Origin: Mucilaginibacter gossypiicola
GTDB taxonomy: Bacteria > Bacteroidota > Bacteroidia > Sphingobacteriales > Sphingobacteriaceae
DNA: 64,000 nt
Direction of reading: 5' to 3'
Assembly: GCF_900110105.1 (NCBI RefSeq)
Contig: NZ_FOCL01000001.1
Location: forward strand, 1,206,572 to 1,270,571
Both the position numbers and the translations under genes were made by a program. A model generated the notes under the pieces. The model saw nothing but the letters and a program-made list of their open reading frames with translations, had not been told where the DNA came from and did no database searches. This document shows positions 1 to 9,940 of this stretch, one piece after another (positions within the stretch are counted from its first letter, which is position 1; each line of letters opens with the position of its first letter).

Positions 1-1443
1 AATATGCTGCAAATTGACCAGCTTAAATTTGCCACCGGCAAGTTTCTCTACCTTCAAACGTGCCAATCCGCCGTTATAGCCCACGTATATGGAGCTGTCT
101 TTTTGCGGTAGTATGGCATGTGTCCTGAAAAAATCAGCATCCAGTTGAGTACCGGTTATTTGTAACCATTTAGTAAAGCTTTTTGAAACAGGGTCATAAA
201 TTGTAATCCCGTACGCATCCGAACCAATATAGAAATTACCGTCAAAGCCCTTCTTGATGGTATAATAGGAATTATTGGTTTTGTCAAAGCTGGAATTGAC
301 CGGCTTAATCACTTCAAATCGACTCTGCGGCGTTGCCGGATCAATTTCTTTGATGATGCCATTATACTTAGTTCCCAGCCACAATTCGTTTTCAACCTGC
401 TGGATGGCCTGCACATTACTTTCGGATAAAAGCGAACCCTGTTTAATCTCATCGAGGCCAAACGTATTGGGTTGGCGTTTGATCTTGAACACACCTTTAT
501 CATCGGTGCTTACCCAGAGCGTGTTGCCGGCAGTTTCCGTTAATGAATTAACCTTTACATTTTTTAAATCGGGGCAGGATCGCAGCAGATCATCAACCGG
601 CTTAAAATTACCGTCGTACTCTTGTATACCGTTGTATTGCCAGGTGATAAAATAGTGGCCCTGAAAATACTGCATCTCAGAAACGAAATGCTGTATTTTC
701 TGCCGTTCCAAAACCTCAAAATCTTTGGTGATCTCAAATAGCTTGGTATCGGTCACTGCGAAAAATACACGGTGGTTAACGAGCTCAAAGATGTTAACGC
801 TGTTATTAAAAATTCGTAACTGGTGATATATCTCACCTCTTTTTTCAAAAAGTCTTAAAATCCCGCCAAAACTCAAAGTCCACAGCCGGTCGTGGTCGTC
901 CAGTTCAATCTTAGCGATCTTACCTACCGAAGCTTGGTCGAACTTAATCGGCACCATTGTGTCGTGCGCAAAATCATAATTGTACAATACTGTATCGAGC
1001 CTCAAACCGCAAATAATGGTTTTACCGCTGCCCACGGCGAGTATATAATCAGCGCTTTTCTTTTTGAGCTTGTCTTTATCCCCATTGTAAAAATAATGGG
1101 TCATAGATCCTTTCAGCTTGTCGTATTTCGTTATCCCTTCTTCGGTGCCTATCCATATGTGATGATAGGCATCCTCACGCACCCGGGTAACCACGCTGTT
1201 CACCAAACTGGATAACGATCGCGACTGATTGCTATTGAAAGCATAAAAGGAGATACCGTTGTAAACGTCCAGACCGTCATAGGTGTTCAGCCAAAGCAGC
1301 TTATCAGAGTCTTCATATACACCGTTTACGCTGTTATTGGCAAGCCCTGTTGTATTATCTAAATGCGTTATCACATAGTTGTGCTGCGCCCGTATCTGGT
1401 ACGTACATGCTATCAGCAACAAAAAAATGATCGCTCTTTTCAT
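1..1443 (-). CDS. Two-component-type sensor, N-terminal beta-propeller part (partial, runs off window)
   Basis: An open frame starts at an ATG at 1443 on the minus strand and stays open for 481 codons to base 1, so only the N-terminal part is here. It begins with a signal peptide (KRAIIFLLLIACTYQIRAQ) and continues with repeats of the two-component-regulator propeller type, for example YEDSDKLLWLNTYDGL, IWIGTEEGITKYDKL and LDDHDRLWTLSFGGI. In Bacteroidota such a periplasmic double propeller normally precedes a Y_Y_Y domain and then either a hybrid histidine kinase with an AraC output (HTCS) or a simpler kinase or LuxR-type output. Which one applies cannot be seen here. The gene diverges from a GntR-type regulator and lies next to glycan-degradation genes, so carbohydrate sensing is the likely role (inference). 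Confidence 0.85.
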   Translation of the reverse strand, partial: MKRAIIFLLLIACTYQIRAQHNYVITHLDNTTGLANNSVNGVYEDSDKLLWLNTYDGLDVYNGISFYAFNSNQSRSLSSLVNSVVTRVREDAYHHIWIGTEEGITKYDKLKGSMTHYFYNGDKDKLKKKSADYILAVGSGKTIICGLRLDTVLYNYDFAHDTMVPIKFDQASVGKIAKIELDDHDRLWTLSFGGILRLFEKRGEIYHQLRIFNNSVNIFELVNHRVFFAVTDTKLFEITKDFEVLERQKIQHFVSEMQYFQGHYFITWQYNGIQEYDGNFKPVDDLLRSCPDLKNVKVNSLTETAGNTLWVSTDDKGVFKIKRQPNTFGLDEIKQGSLLSESNVQAIQQVENELWLGTKYNGIIKEIDPATPQSRFEVIKPVNSSFDKTNNSYYTIKKGFDGNFYIGSDAYGITIYDPVSKSFTKWLQITGTQLDADFFRTHAILPQKDSSIYVGYNGGLARLKVEKLAGGKFKLVNLQHI

Positions 1444-1644
1444 AATTGATTGGCCTGGCTTAAAAATAGTGTTTTAGATGGAATAACGTGGTTTTTAACG
1501 AAAACAGCACATAAAATTTCCTTTCAGTTACCCACAGGCATAACTCTGTTACTGGTGTACATAACCGTTTCGGGCCCCTTAACTAAAATTGTTCAACCAA
1601 TTAATACGCGAAACCTGGCGTCGTCAAACCCCAATTTTTGAACT

Positions 1645-2679
1645 ATGAATTATGTAAACAATCTATCCAGGCATATCTGCGTGGACGAGTTTTCGGCAGT
1701 GCCAAAATATCTGCAGATCTCTAAATCGATCATCTCCGCGGTCGACACCGGCCGTATCAGCAAAGGCACCGTCATGCCTTCCATCAACGACCTCAGCGCC
1801 GAGCTTTGCGTTTCAAGGGGCACTATAGAGAAAGGCTACAAATATCTCAAAGCGATTAAAGCACTTAGCTCCTACCCGGGCAAGGGTTATTACATAGCCG
1901 ATACCTGTTTCCGCAAGCAGAAAAAAGTATGCCTGCTGTTCAATAAACTAAGTGCCCAGAAAAAGATCATCTACGACTCGTTTGTCAACGCCCTGGGCGA
2001 CCGCGCATCCGTAACGCTCAATATCTACAATAACGACTTTAAGCAGTTCGAAACACTCATCAACAACAATCTCGAAGAGTACAGTCACTTTGTGATCATC
2101 CCTCACTTTATTGAGCAGGAACAGGAAGCCTTTAAGATCATTAACTCCATCACCCGCAGCAAAGTGATCCTACTGGATAAAAAGCCGGCAGAAGTTTCCA
2201 AATACCAGGGTGCTGTATATGAAAACTTCGAGAAGGACATTTACCGCGTGCTCTGCAAGATGCGCGAGCAGGTGAGCAAATACAGTCAGCTTAACCTGCT
2301 CTTCCCCAGAGCGAGTTATTATCCGAAAGAGATAGTGAAGGGTTTTACGTTGTTTTGCCGGCAGTATGAACTCAGGTATTCGGTGATTGATAACATCGAA
2401 GCCAGCGGCCTCAATAAAGGCGAGGCATACATTACCCTAAGTGAAGACGACCTGGTTTTGGCCCTGGAACTGCTGCAGGAAACTAATATGCAATTAGGCC
2501 GCGATATTGGAATAATCTCTTACAACGAAACACCCATCAAAAAGTTCCTGCTGGACGGTATCACCACCATCTCCACCGACTTTAAACTACTGGGCAACTT
2601 TGCTGCCCAACTGGTGCTGGATAATACCGAGAAAGACATTGAAGTACCATTTAATGTAATCCTCAGAAACTCCTTATAA
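1645..2679 (+). CDS. GntR-family transcriptional regulator with sugar-binding-like C-terminal domain
   Basis: This is a 344-residue protein. Residues about 18-85 form a GntR-type winged helix-turn-helix (VPKYLQISKSIISAVDTGRI, then MPSINDLSAELCVSRGTIEK and a PGKGYYI wing). The remaining about 250 residues resemble the periplasmic-binding-protein fold of LacI-type regulators, ending in DGITTISTDFKLLGNFAAQLV. This combination is common in Bacteroidota regulators of sugar catabolism. It is transcribed divergently from the propeller sensor and ends in a strong bidirectional terminator shared with the convergent beta-helix gene. The effector is unknown; a monosaccharide released by the adjacent hydrolases is a reasonable guess. 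Confidence 0.85.
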   Translation: MNYVNNLSRHICVDEFSAVPKYLQISKSIISAVDTGRISKGTVMPSINDLSAELCVSRGTIEKGYKYLKAIKALSSYPGKGYYIADTCFRKQKKVCLLFNKLSAQKKIIYDSFVNALGDRASVTLNIYNNDFKQFETLINNNLEEYSHFVIIPHFIEQEQEAFKIINSITRSKVILLDKKPAEVSKYQGAVYENFEKDIYRVLCKMREQVSKYSQLNLLFPRASYYPKEIVKGFTLFCRQYELRYSVIDNIEASGLNKGEAYITLSEDDLVLALELLQETNMQLGRDIGIISYNETPIKKFLLDGITTISTDFKLLGNFAAQLVLDNTEKDIEVPFNVILRNSL

Positions 2680-2704
2680 CCAGTTTACAATACTATACAC
2701 AAAT

Positions 2705-2737
2705 AAAAAAGCCAACCTTTACCTGGTTGGCTTTTTT
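2705..2737. terminator. Bidirectional intrinsic terminator
   Basis: A perfect 13-bp stem, AAAAAAGCCAACC (2705-2717) and GGTTGGCTTTTTT (2725-2737), closes a 7-nt loop. A-runs and T-runs flank the GC core on both sides, so it can terminate both the GntR gene (plus) and the convergent beta-helix gene (minus). Confidence 0.85.
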
Positions 2738-2760
2738 ATTTGTGGGCTATTTATCTGAAT

Positions 2761-5133
2761 CTAATTGCTCACTATCAGTTTTCGTGCATAAACACGATTA
2801 CCCACGTAAAACCTGGCAATGTATAATTTGGCCGGACCATTACCGGGATGCAGGTCGACAGTTTGCCGCATGGCTCCAACAGCCTTGGCGCGGTAAACCT
2901 CTAAGCCCTGCGCATTATAAAATACGGCAGTGATGTTTTGTCCTGCGCTGCCTTTGATATCGACGTTAACCACACCATTTGACGGGTTGGGATAAAGATG
3001 AACCGGATCGGGCAAAACATCCTTCAACGCGGCTGGAATTAAGCTGGACGAACTGGGTCCTGACACCTTCACGAAGCCAACGCTATCTATGAAAGCCGTT
3101 TTATCACCATTATACGTCGATGTAAATTGCAGCACTTTCCAGCCAGATGTTACCGAAACCGTACTGGTTTGCGACGTGCCGAATGCCGTACCACTTACCG
3201 GATAGATGGTACTGCCGATCTGCGTACCGTTCAAGCTCACGTTGATCCCCTGCCCACTACCTGTGGCATTACGATAAGCCGATTTAAAGACGACCTTATA
3301 GATGCCGGGATTTAGATAAACATTCTGCGAAATATCGCTAATGCCTTGCAAAAAGGCTACCTGTGTGCCACTTGGCGCAGTCGGCGGCCCAAAGGTACTG
3401 CCATTAACGGCCACTCCGGCATTTTGCCGGATAGTCCAGCTGGCGCCGACGGCCCGGTATTGGTAATCGCCTACCGGCGGATTTTCGAAACCACGATTAG
3501 CAATCAGCGGAATGCTATCGGCCAGTACAGAAGTGCTTAAAAGATTGACATGAACCTGATCGATAAAGGCAGTTTTATCCGCAGTAACTGAACCGGTGAA
3601 CCTGATAATATGCATCCCTGCCGGCAAAGGAATAGAATCCGTTTGCGATGTACCGAAAGCCGTTCCACTGGCCGGGTAAATAATGCTACCTACGGGGTTA
3701 CCGTCCACGCTCACTACAATTCCCTGCCCGCTGCCCGAAGAGCTGCGATAAGCCGATTTGAAAGTTATCCGGTAAGTACCCTGCTTAAAATAAAGCGACT
3801 GTACTACCGCCGATGCGCCCTGCAAAAAGGCGGTTTGCGAACCTTCGGGAGCCGTAGGCGCGCCAAAGGCGCTACCATTGTGCTGGATGCCAGCCCCACC
3901 AAAGTAAACCCAGGGGGTACCCGTTGGCTGATATTGTAAGGTTGATACTACCGGAGCCTCAAAGCCTGAATCGGCCACTGCCGGTGCATTGGCAACCAGC
4001 GGTGGCAGGTTATTCGAAACCGTTACCGACGAATCTACCGTAGTGATAAAATCAACCCCGGGCGGTAAGGTGTAGATGTTGTTGGTTATCGAGCCGCCAT
4101 TGTTATTCCCTATTTTGGTAAAATTGATCTCAAACCCGCAAGGAATATTACAATTCTGGCTGTTATTGGTAAATGTACAGCTATCCACTTTGCACTGCGA
4201 ATTAACGAGGTTGTTTTCGTTATCAAAGAACATGATGCCACAGCCGTCGTTATTGTGAAAATTACATTTCACCAGTCGCACGTTGTAATTGCTCCGCTCA
4301 AAATCTACGGCTTCTCCATCCGGATTAGTACCTTGGCGTTTTTGGTAGCCCACCTCGCAATTCCTCACTACAAAATTGCTGTCGATACCCAGGAAAATAC
4401 CGCAGGCACCATTGGCATAGTTCCCCGTTCCGCAGTTTAAGGCCGAACAATTGTCCATCAGGCCACCATTGATGCCGATAATGGAATAGCCGCCGTAAAT
4501 ACAATTAGTTGCCGTGGAGTTTTTAATGGTTACGTTTTTCCCTCCCGAAAAAGCCAGCATCATCTCCGCGCTATCGCCACTACAAGAGTTAACAGTAACG
4601 TTTGAGTACGCTGTGGTATTAAAAAAGATCCCGGCGTTAGGCATATTATGCACATTAACATTAGTCACCTGGATATTGCCGTGCACGTGACTATCATCAA
4701 TGCTGAATACCAGCCCATACCCCACTCCCGAACCTATATCGAGATTGCTCACGTTCAGGTAATCGGCATTGGTAATTTGCAGGATAATGCCAGCCGTTGT
4801 GCTGGTAATTTTAGGGCGATTGCCGGTTCCATAAGATGAAAAAGTGATGGGGTTTGCGGCTGTCCCGGTGAATTTTGACGCAAACACCGCACTTTCCGAC
4901 CAGGTGTCGCCACTTTTCAGGTAGATCTTATCGCCCGCATGGTAAGTTACCGAGTTAAGCTTCGACAAAGTTTTCCAGGGCTTGGTTGTGGATGTGCCGC
5001 TATTGGAATCGCTGCCACCAGAACTGCTGACATAGTAAGTCGCTGCAAAGCAATCCACACTGATGATTGCCAAAATGGCCGCCATCAAAAAGGATAGTAG
5101 CCGGAAGCTGATAGTTTTAGGTGTATTTTTCAT
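2761..5133 (-). CDS. Secreted right-handed beta-helix protein with T9SS sorting domain
   Basis: A 790-residue exported protein. The signal peptide ends near VDCFAA and is followed by YYVSSSGGSDSNSGTSTTKPW, the usual entry to a pectate-lyase-like or DUF1565-type parallel beta-helix. The helix runs to about residue 370 with N- and G-rich rungs (for example NVNVHNMPNAGIFFN). Two homologous modules of about 145 residues follow (both contain AFLQG, ASGTAFGTSQT or VSGTAFGTSQT, and DKTAFIDQV or DKTAFIDSV). They look like jelly-roll carbohydrate-binding domains arisen by internal duplication. The last about 75 residues (HLYPNPSNGVVNVDIKG to ARKLIVSN) are a typical T9SS type A sorting domain, so the protein is probably secreted or surface-attached through PorU. 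It may be a polysaccharide lyase or hydrolase, but no catalytic residues could be assigned. Confidence 0.85.
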   Translation of the reverse strand: MKNTPKTISFRLLSFLMAAILAIISVDCFAATYYVSSSGGSDSNSGTSTTKPWKTLSKLNSVTYHAGDKIYLKSGDTWSESAVFASKFTGTAANPITFSSYGTGNRPKITSTTAGIILQITNADYLNVSNLDIGSGVGYGLVFSIDDSHVHGNIQVTNVNVHNMPNAGIFFNTTAYSNVTVNSCSGDSAEMMLAFSGGKNVTIKNSTATNCIYGGYSIIGINGGLMDNCSALNCGTGNYANGACGIFLGIDSNFVVRNCEVGYQKRQGTNPDGEAVDFERSNYNVRLVKCNFHNNDGCGIMFFDNENNLVNSQCKVDSCTFTNNSQNCNIPCGFEINFTKIGNNNGGSITNNIYTLPPGVDFITTVDSSVTVSNNLPPLVANAPAVADSGFEAPVVSTLQYQPTGTPWVYFGGAGIQHNGSAFGAPTAPEGSQTAFLQGASAVVQSLYFKQGTYRITFKSAYRSSSGSGQGIVVSVDGNPVGSIIYPASGTAFGTSQTDSIPLPAGMHIIRFTGSVTADKTAFIDQVHVNLLSTSVLADSIPLIANRGFENPPVGDYQYRAVGASWTIRQNAGVAVNGSTFGPPTAPSGTQVAFLQGISDISQNVYLNPGIYKVVFKSAYRNATGSGQGINVSLNGTQIGSTIYPVSGTAFGTSQTSTVSVTSGWKVLQFTSTYNGDKTAFIDSVGFVKVSGPSSSSLIPAALKDVLPDPVHLYPNPSNGVVNVDIKGSAGQNITAVFYNAQGLEVYRAKAVGAMRQTVDLHPGNGPAKLYIARFYVGNRVYARKLIVSN

Positions 5134-5197
5134 TGTTTAATTGGTTTTAAAGGAGGGTTTGGACGTTGCCGTCCGATAGAATTATTGGGCCACCATT

Positions 5198-7771
5198 CTA
5201 CTGCTTCAAAGCATCACTAACATCCCGCTCAAGCTCGCGGGCAGTTTCCGCTTCTGAACCACCAGCGTTTGCGATATTGGTAAAATACAAAGCCACCACA
5301 TGGTTTACCGGATCAACCCAAAAGTGGGTACCAAATGCGCCGCTCCAGCCAAAGCTTTTTTTCGCTAAAGGCTGATTTGCGGACCGGTCGCCCGTAATGA
5401 CACGCACACTCAAACCCCAGTTTGCCCCGGTCGGAAATCCGCCTAAATCGCCAGGTAACTGCGGGGACGTCATTTGATTGACGATGCGCGGGCTTAAGAT
5501 TCGTCGCCCGTTGTAAACGCCGCCGTTCGCCAGCATCTGAGCAAAATGAAAGTAATCGCCTATCGTACCCACTACGCCAGCCGATCCGCATAGATAAGTT
5601 GTGCCAATTGCAAAAGGATATTGATCTTTTTCCTTCACCATTCCGCTGTCGGTAGTTTTGCAGAGGGTGACAATCTTCTTCAGACCATTCAGATTTTTAA
5701 CGAACCCTGTGTTTTTCATACCAAGCGGCATTAATATCCGCTCACGCATAAACCTATCCAAAGGGTGGCCCGACACGATTTCAATAATACGCCCGCAGAT
5801 GTCGAACCCGGTTATCGCGCTGTATCCAGTGCGGGTACCGGGTTGGAAATCGAGCGGCAGACGGGACAATTTCGGAATGTATGAGACCAATGTTGAGCCG
5901 GGTTCAATTGGCAATTTATTGATCTCTGTATACCCTATGACGCCCTCACCCATTCCTGAACTATGGGTTAACAAATCATGAATGGTAACAGGCCTGCTCG
6001 CCGGCACCAAGCGGTAGTTTGAACTTGCAGAAAGCACGCCAAAAGGAGCTGCCGGATCTGGCTGGTAATTTTTAACATCATGCTCATCAACCGGCACAGC
6101 CACCTTTAAATTTTTGAATTCAGGGATATACTTATAAACAGGATCATACAAGCTGATTTTCTTTTGATCAACCAGCAGCAGTATGGCTGCTGCAGTTAAG
6201 GGCTTTGACATTGATGCCAGTCTGAAAACATCGTTGTAATCAAGCGTACGTCTTTGTTCTATATCGGCGTACCCGATAATATCTTTTAAAACTATTTTCC
6301 CGTTCTGCGCTACCAGCACAGCCGCACCGGCAATCTTTTTGTCCTTAAAACGCTTTACCAGATGCGCATGCACTTGCTGCTTTAGTTTGGCAGTGTTTAA
6401 GGCCCCCGATACATTTTTATTCGTGGCTGCCCTTAACGCAATCGACCTTATATGCACCATGCCTCCACTCTTTGAATCTGCAGCAGTATTTAGCGCAATC
6501 TTTAACCCAGCCAGCGTTCCGCTGTAAAATGCTGAGTTTCGTAACCGGATATGATAAGTATGATACCTGGCATCCGGAATTATTTTAAACGCAATGCTGC
6601 AACTATCATTAAATACTTTGTTATTCAGTTGCCGCCAGTAAACTCTCGCTGAGTCCGCGGGACTATTGCAGGCGGCCACGATGGTCAACTCATCAGCATC
6701 TTTAGCCTTCCAGTAAATATCCGGACTAATAAGCGCAGCTTTCGGCTTGAGTTTTACGGCGAGTTCTGACTTGATGGGCCAGCCAGCGTCTGTAGTGTTT
6801 TCGTAAAACCAGTGCCGGCGAGTGTTTTTAAACACGAACGCCGGCTGTCCCGGCTTTTTTGCATGGTGGTACACGTAATCCCGGATATTGGACACTGTAC
6901 CAAGGATCAGCGTGTAATCAAAATCGTAAACCATGTTATGGTCTATTACTTCGGTTTGATTTGGGGCGATATAGCCTGTAGCGTCCGACTTACTATCTCC
7001 TTTGAAAGTGTCTCCAAAAAATCCACAGGCAAAACGCTGTGTCCCCGGGCTCCAGATACCGAGCCCATAGTTATTTTCATCCACGTTGGCCGCCCAATTT
7101 TCCGTGGCCTGAAACTGGATATCCGGGTCGCCGGAATGGTTGAGGTTTTTGACATTCGACAGCGTATCATTGGTAAAAGGCTTATCGCCCCGGTAAGTAA
7201 TAAGCCTGTGATACGGCGCATTGGTATAAACGGCGGGTAACTCCTGCTCCCTGGCAGGATACTGGGTTTTATCCGGCCGAGAATTAACAAGGCGCGCATG
7301 TACTTTAACCGCGTTGCCATCAAGTGTTACCCACGACTCGAAATAACATTCGCCGGGCACATTATCGAGCGGCCAGTGCATGGGGATACATTTTACGTAG
7401 ATAGTTTTGCCGTCGTTGTCATGAGCAAGGATCTTAGACCGGTTACCCGCCACGTCTCCCGACTGAATAGGATTCCAGCCGATATCAATCCAATGCGGAT
7501 TAGCTTTTTTGCCATTCGGCTCAAAAGGAACAGGCCCGCTATAAAACGATAGCTGCACCTGTCTGCCCCAGTCCTTATTGTTTACTACATTTTCCAGCTT
7601 GCGTGCGTCGGCCACATAAGTGATGGACCCGCCCAGGTTCAGGTCGACACCAACCCTGATCTTTTGGTTGCTCAGATAGCTCATGCCACCCAAACTATCT
7701 CTCGAAGGCGTCTGGGCAGCCATGGCCAAAGGTGTTAAGAAAAGGCATAGCAAATGCAGGTACTTCATCAT
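5198..7771 (-). CDS. Serine beta-lactamase-like hydrolase fused to large N-terminal beta-rich domain
   Basis: An 857-residue exported protein (signal peptide through PLAMAAQ). Residues about 30-450 have a beta-rich, aromatic-rich character (LGGSITYVADARKLENVV, HWIDIGWNPIQSGDV) that I do not recognise as a named family; it resembles glycan-active beta-sandwich domains. Residues about 465-857 are a class C beta-lactamase or esterase-fold domain: the catalytic SxxK is SMSK (Ser520, Lys523), the Y-x-N position reads YSA (Tyr650) so its third residue is not Asn, and a late GWSGAFGT sits where the HTG/KTG motif is expected. Family members are D-aminopeptidases, esterases or transacylases, so a carbohydrate esterase role is possible here. 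It lies 70 bases from the acylase gene and 64 bases from the beta-helix gene in the same orientation, suggesting one operon. An alternative Met lies one codon downstream of the chosen start. Confidence 0.85.
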   Translation of the reverse strand: MMKYLHLLCLFLTPLAMAAQTPSRDSLGGMSYLSNQKIRVGVDLNLGGSITYVADARKLENVVNNKDWGRQVQLSFYSGPVPFEPNGKKANPHWIDIGWNPIQSGDVAGNRSKILAHDNDGKTIYVKCIPMHWPLDNVPGECYFESWVTLDGNAVKVHARLVNSRPDKTQYPAREQELPAVYTNAPYHRLITYRGDKPFTNDTLSNVKNLNHSGDPDIQFQATENWAANVDENNYGLGIWSPGTQRFACGFFGDTFKGDSKSDATGYIAPNQTEVIDHNMVYDFDYTLILGTVSNIRDYVYHHAKKPGQPAFVFKNTRRHWFYENTTDAGWPIKSELAVKLKPKAALISPDIYWKAKDADELTIVAACNSPADSARVYWRQLNNKVFNDSCSIAFKIIPDARYHTYHIRLRNSAFYSGTLAGLKIALNTAADSKSGGMVHIRSIALRAATNKNVSGALNTAKLKQQVHAHLVKRFKDKKIAGAAVLVAQNGKIVLKDIIGYADIEQRRTLDYNDVFRLASMSKPLTAAAILLLVDQKKISLYDPVYKYIPEFKNLKVAVPVDEHDVKNYQPDPAAPFGVLSASSNYRLVPASRPVTIHDLLTHSSGMGEGVIGYTEINKLPIEPGSTLVSYIPKLSRLPLDFQPGTRTGYSAITGFDICGRIIEIVSGHPLDRFMRERILMPLGMKNTGFVKNLNGLKKIVTLCKTTDSGMVKEKDQYPFAIGTTYLCGSAGVVGTIGDYFHFAQMLANGGVYNGRRILSPRIVNQMTSPQLPGDLGGFPTGANWGLSVRVITGDRSANQPLAKKSFGWSGAFGTHFWVDPVNHVVALYFTNIANAGGSEAETARELERDVSDALKQ

Positions 7772-7841
7772 GATGAACTACTATTGGATTGTTTACAGAT
7801 TAAATCAGCTTACTCTTTGCCGGGCTTTAAAGCCCGTTTCT

Positions 7842-9911
7842 TTATTCTTTGATAAATGTATCTCCCTTTTTAACCTCTGTATATTCAATATGTCCGGCCA
7901 GGTCTTGCGGATAAAACCAGGCGTCGCGCAGCTTCTTTTCTGAGAAGAACTTTAACTGATCGCCGTTATGAACCGATTGTTTCTGCGAGGAATTTCCATA
8001 GCTCATAAGCACTTTTGCACGCACAGTTTTGCCAAACTCTATCACCCCTACCCATGAATCGCCTGTGTTTACGGTTTCGGTTTTACTGCCGGGATTGCCG
8101 GATGCCACCCTGAATACCCCCAGCCATTCTCTCGCGCCATTCGCAGGCAGATCGACACCATTTGCCCTAACGCGCAGATAGTCCCCCCAGGGTACTGATA
8201 AACTTCCGAAGGCGGATTTTATTTGTGCTGATACGCGTTCCAGCGATTTTACCGATTCCTGGATATTATTCAATCCAGAGGGTGTAGTATTTGGGTTATT
8301 GCGATCCCAGGGTGTTGTATAATCAATGTTAGTTTGCATTGCCCAGGCATAGAACAGTGTCATGCCCCTGCTGTCGCCGTCGGATTTTCTATCCCACTTA
8401 GCCAACACCTGTTTGGCTTCCCACAATATAGGCGACGATGTTGTATCGATGGCCGCAAGCAGGTCATCCAGCAACCGGTCGGCCAGCTCCACATGGGTCG
8501 ACAGCTTATAATCTACCAAATGATCGAAAGTGATACTGCTATCGGCCATCAGCATATTCACAGCCCGCTGCGACCGTAAAGGCATCACATCTGGTGCAAT
8601 ATAGGCAGGGTATCGATTCTTATCCAGCTCACGCGGCAGGGTAACCGTCCATGGTGGGTCATTGCTGTTTTGTAGCCATCCCGAAGCAGGGTTTTTAAGC
8701 TTAGGCAGCTCATCGTAACTTAGATAGCTCTTCCAGATATATTTTGACGAGTCTCCCTTAACCATCAGTTGCCAGTCGCTAAAATTACCGAACGGCCGGC
8801 GGGGCACCTGACCGTTAAACAGGTAAAAGATATTGCCCTTTTTATCGGCATAAAGCACATTCCAAAATGGGATTTGCAGTGTTTTCAAAGCAGCCTCAAA
8901 GTGGTTAAAATCATGACTGTTGGCCATTTTCCACCATTCCAGGATTGTATTAGGGCTGTCCATCCCGGCAGCTTTTAGAGCGATAGCTTTTTTGTCGCCC
9001 ATTTTAAGTACCGGGCCTTGCACCGAACTGTAGCACTTTGAATATTGCGGACTAAGCTTGCCATCGGCCTGTTTTACCCAAATCGTATCCGGGCGTTCCT
9101 TAAACGGAACGTTTTTGCCATCGAGCAGGTAACCACCATCGGTAAGCGTAAGCACAAATGAGTCAGCATTATCGAGCGTATTGTTGGTATGCGTCCAACC
9201 GAGGTCTTCATTAAAACCAATGGAGATGCCAGGTATCCCCACCAACTCAGCACCGTATATTGGGGTGCCTTTCAGCGTGAGTTCGCTTTCAAAAAAAGTA
9301 AACTCATCGGCCCAGGGCAAATGCGGATTTTGCACGAGCATTGCATTGCCGGATGCAGATCGTTTGGGCGCTATAGCAATTGCGTTTGAGCCGGCCTCCT
9401 TCCAATTGGCCACTAATCCCAAATCCAGGCCGGCTGTAAAACGCGTAACAAATACATAAAGACCTTGCAGGTTAACATCGTCGGAGGTTACGGGCAAAAC
9501 CGCTTTATTCTCGTCGGCAACCGCTTCGGGATGGGCTTTTACATAGGCATTCATTCCATCGGTAAATGAACGGATCATCAGCTTCAGTTCCGGATCCTGA
9601 CTTTTGCTGAATTTCACAGCGATAGCCGGGAAATTAAACCGGTGCACAAGCTGATCCGACGGTACAAAAGCCGGCCCCCAGTAAGCCGCAGCTTTTCCCC
9701 GCGCCCTGCCATACATTTTTAATACCAGGTTAGCATGCGACTGCATTTCGGCCCAGCCCTGTGCAAAAAACAGGTCGCCCTCATTGTTTGCCGTAATGTG
9801 TGGCACTCCCCACACATCCCACGTGATCTTTGCCGACTGACTATAAGATATCCCCGGCAATAAAACCGCGACCAGCAGAAGGGTTAAAAGATATTTAGTT
9901 TTAAATCTCAT
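7842..9911 (-). CDS. Penicillin acylase family N-terminal-nucleophile hydrolase
   Basis: This exported enzyme of about 689 residues matches the penicillin/acyl-homoserine-lactone acylase family: an early WDVWGVPHITANNEGDLFFA segment, the N-terminal alpha chain, and EAGSNAIAIAPKRSASGNA, where the Ser near residue 175 would become the catalytic N-terminus after autocleavage. PHLPWADEF and GFNEDLGWTHTNN are the usual following motifs. I chose the ATG at about 9911 because it gives a clean signal peptide (MRFKTKYLLTLLLVAVLLPG). A GTG at 9947 would extend the frame by 12 residues and overlap the stop of the upstream gene. Family substrates include beta-lactams, N-acyl homoserine lactones and other N-acyl compounds; its place between glycosidases and a beta-lactamase-fold enzyme argues for an amide- or acyl-bearing natural substrate, which is unproven. 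Confidence 0.88.
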   Translation of the reverse strand: MRFKTKYLLTLLLVAVLLPGISYSQSAKITWDVWGVPHITANNEGDLFFAQGWAEMQSHANLVLKMYGRARGKAAAYWGPAFVPSDQLVHRFNFPAIAVKFSKSQDPELKLMIRSFTDGMNAYVKAHPEAVADENKAVLPVTSDDVNLQGLYVFVTRFTAGLDLGLVANWKEAGSNAIAIAPKRSASGNAMLVQNPHLPWADEFTFFESELTLKGTPIYGAELVGIPGISIGFNEDLGWTHTNNTLDNADSFVLTLTDGGYLLDGKNVPFKERPDTIWVKQADGKLSPQYSKCYSSVQGPVLKMGDKKAIALKAAGMDSPNTILEWWKMANSHDFNHFEAALKTLQIPFWNVLYADKKGNIFYLFNGQVPRRPFGNFSDWQLMVKGDSSKYIWKSYLSYDELPKLKNPASGWLQNSNDPPWTVTLPRELDKNRYPAYIAPDVMPLRSQRAVNMLMADSSITFDHLVDYKLSTHVELADRLLDDLLAAIDTTSSPILWEAKQVLAKWDRKSDGDSRGMTLFYAWAMQTNIDYTTPWDRNNPNTTPSGLNNIQESVKSLERVSAQIKSAFGSLSVPWGDYLRVRANGVDLPANGAREWLGVFRVASGNPGSKTETVNTGDSWVGVIEFGKTVRAKVLMSYGNSSQKQSVHNGDQLKFFSEKKLRDAWFYPQDLAGHIEYTEVKKGDTFIKE

Positions 9912-9940
9912 TTTGTTTGAAGCTATTTTGCGATTCGAAC

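Noticed and set aside
892..1215. 107-codon plus-strand frame
   Set aside because: It lies opposite the beta-propeller sensor gene, which has clear protein repeats; a shadow frame.
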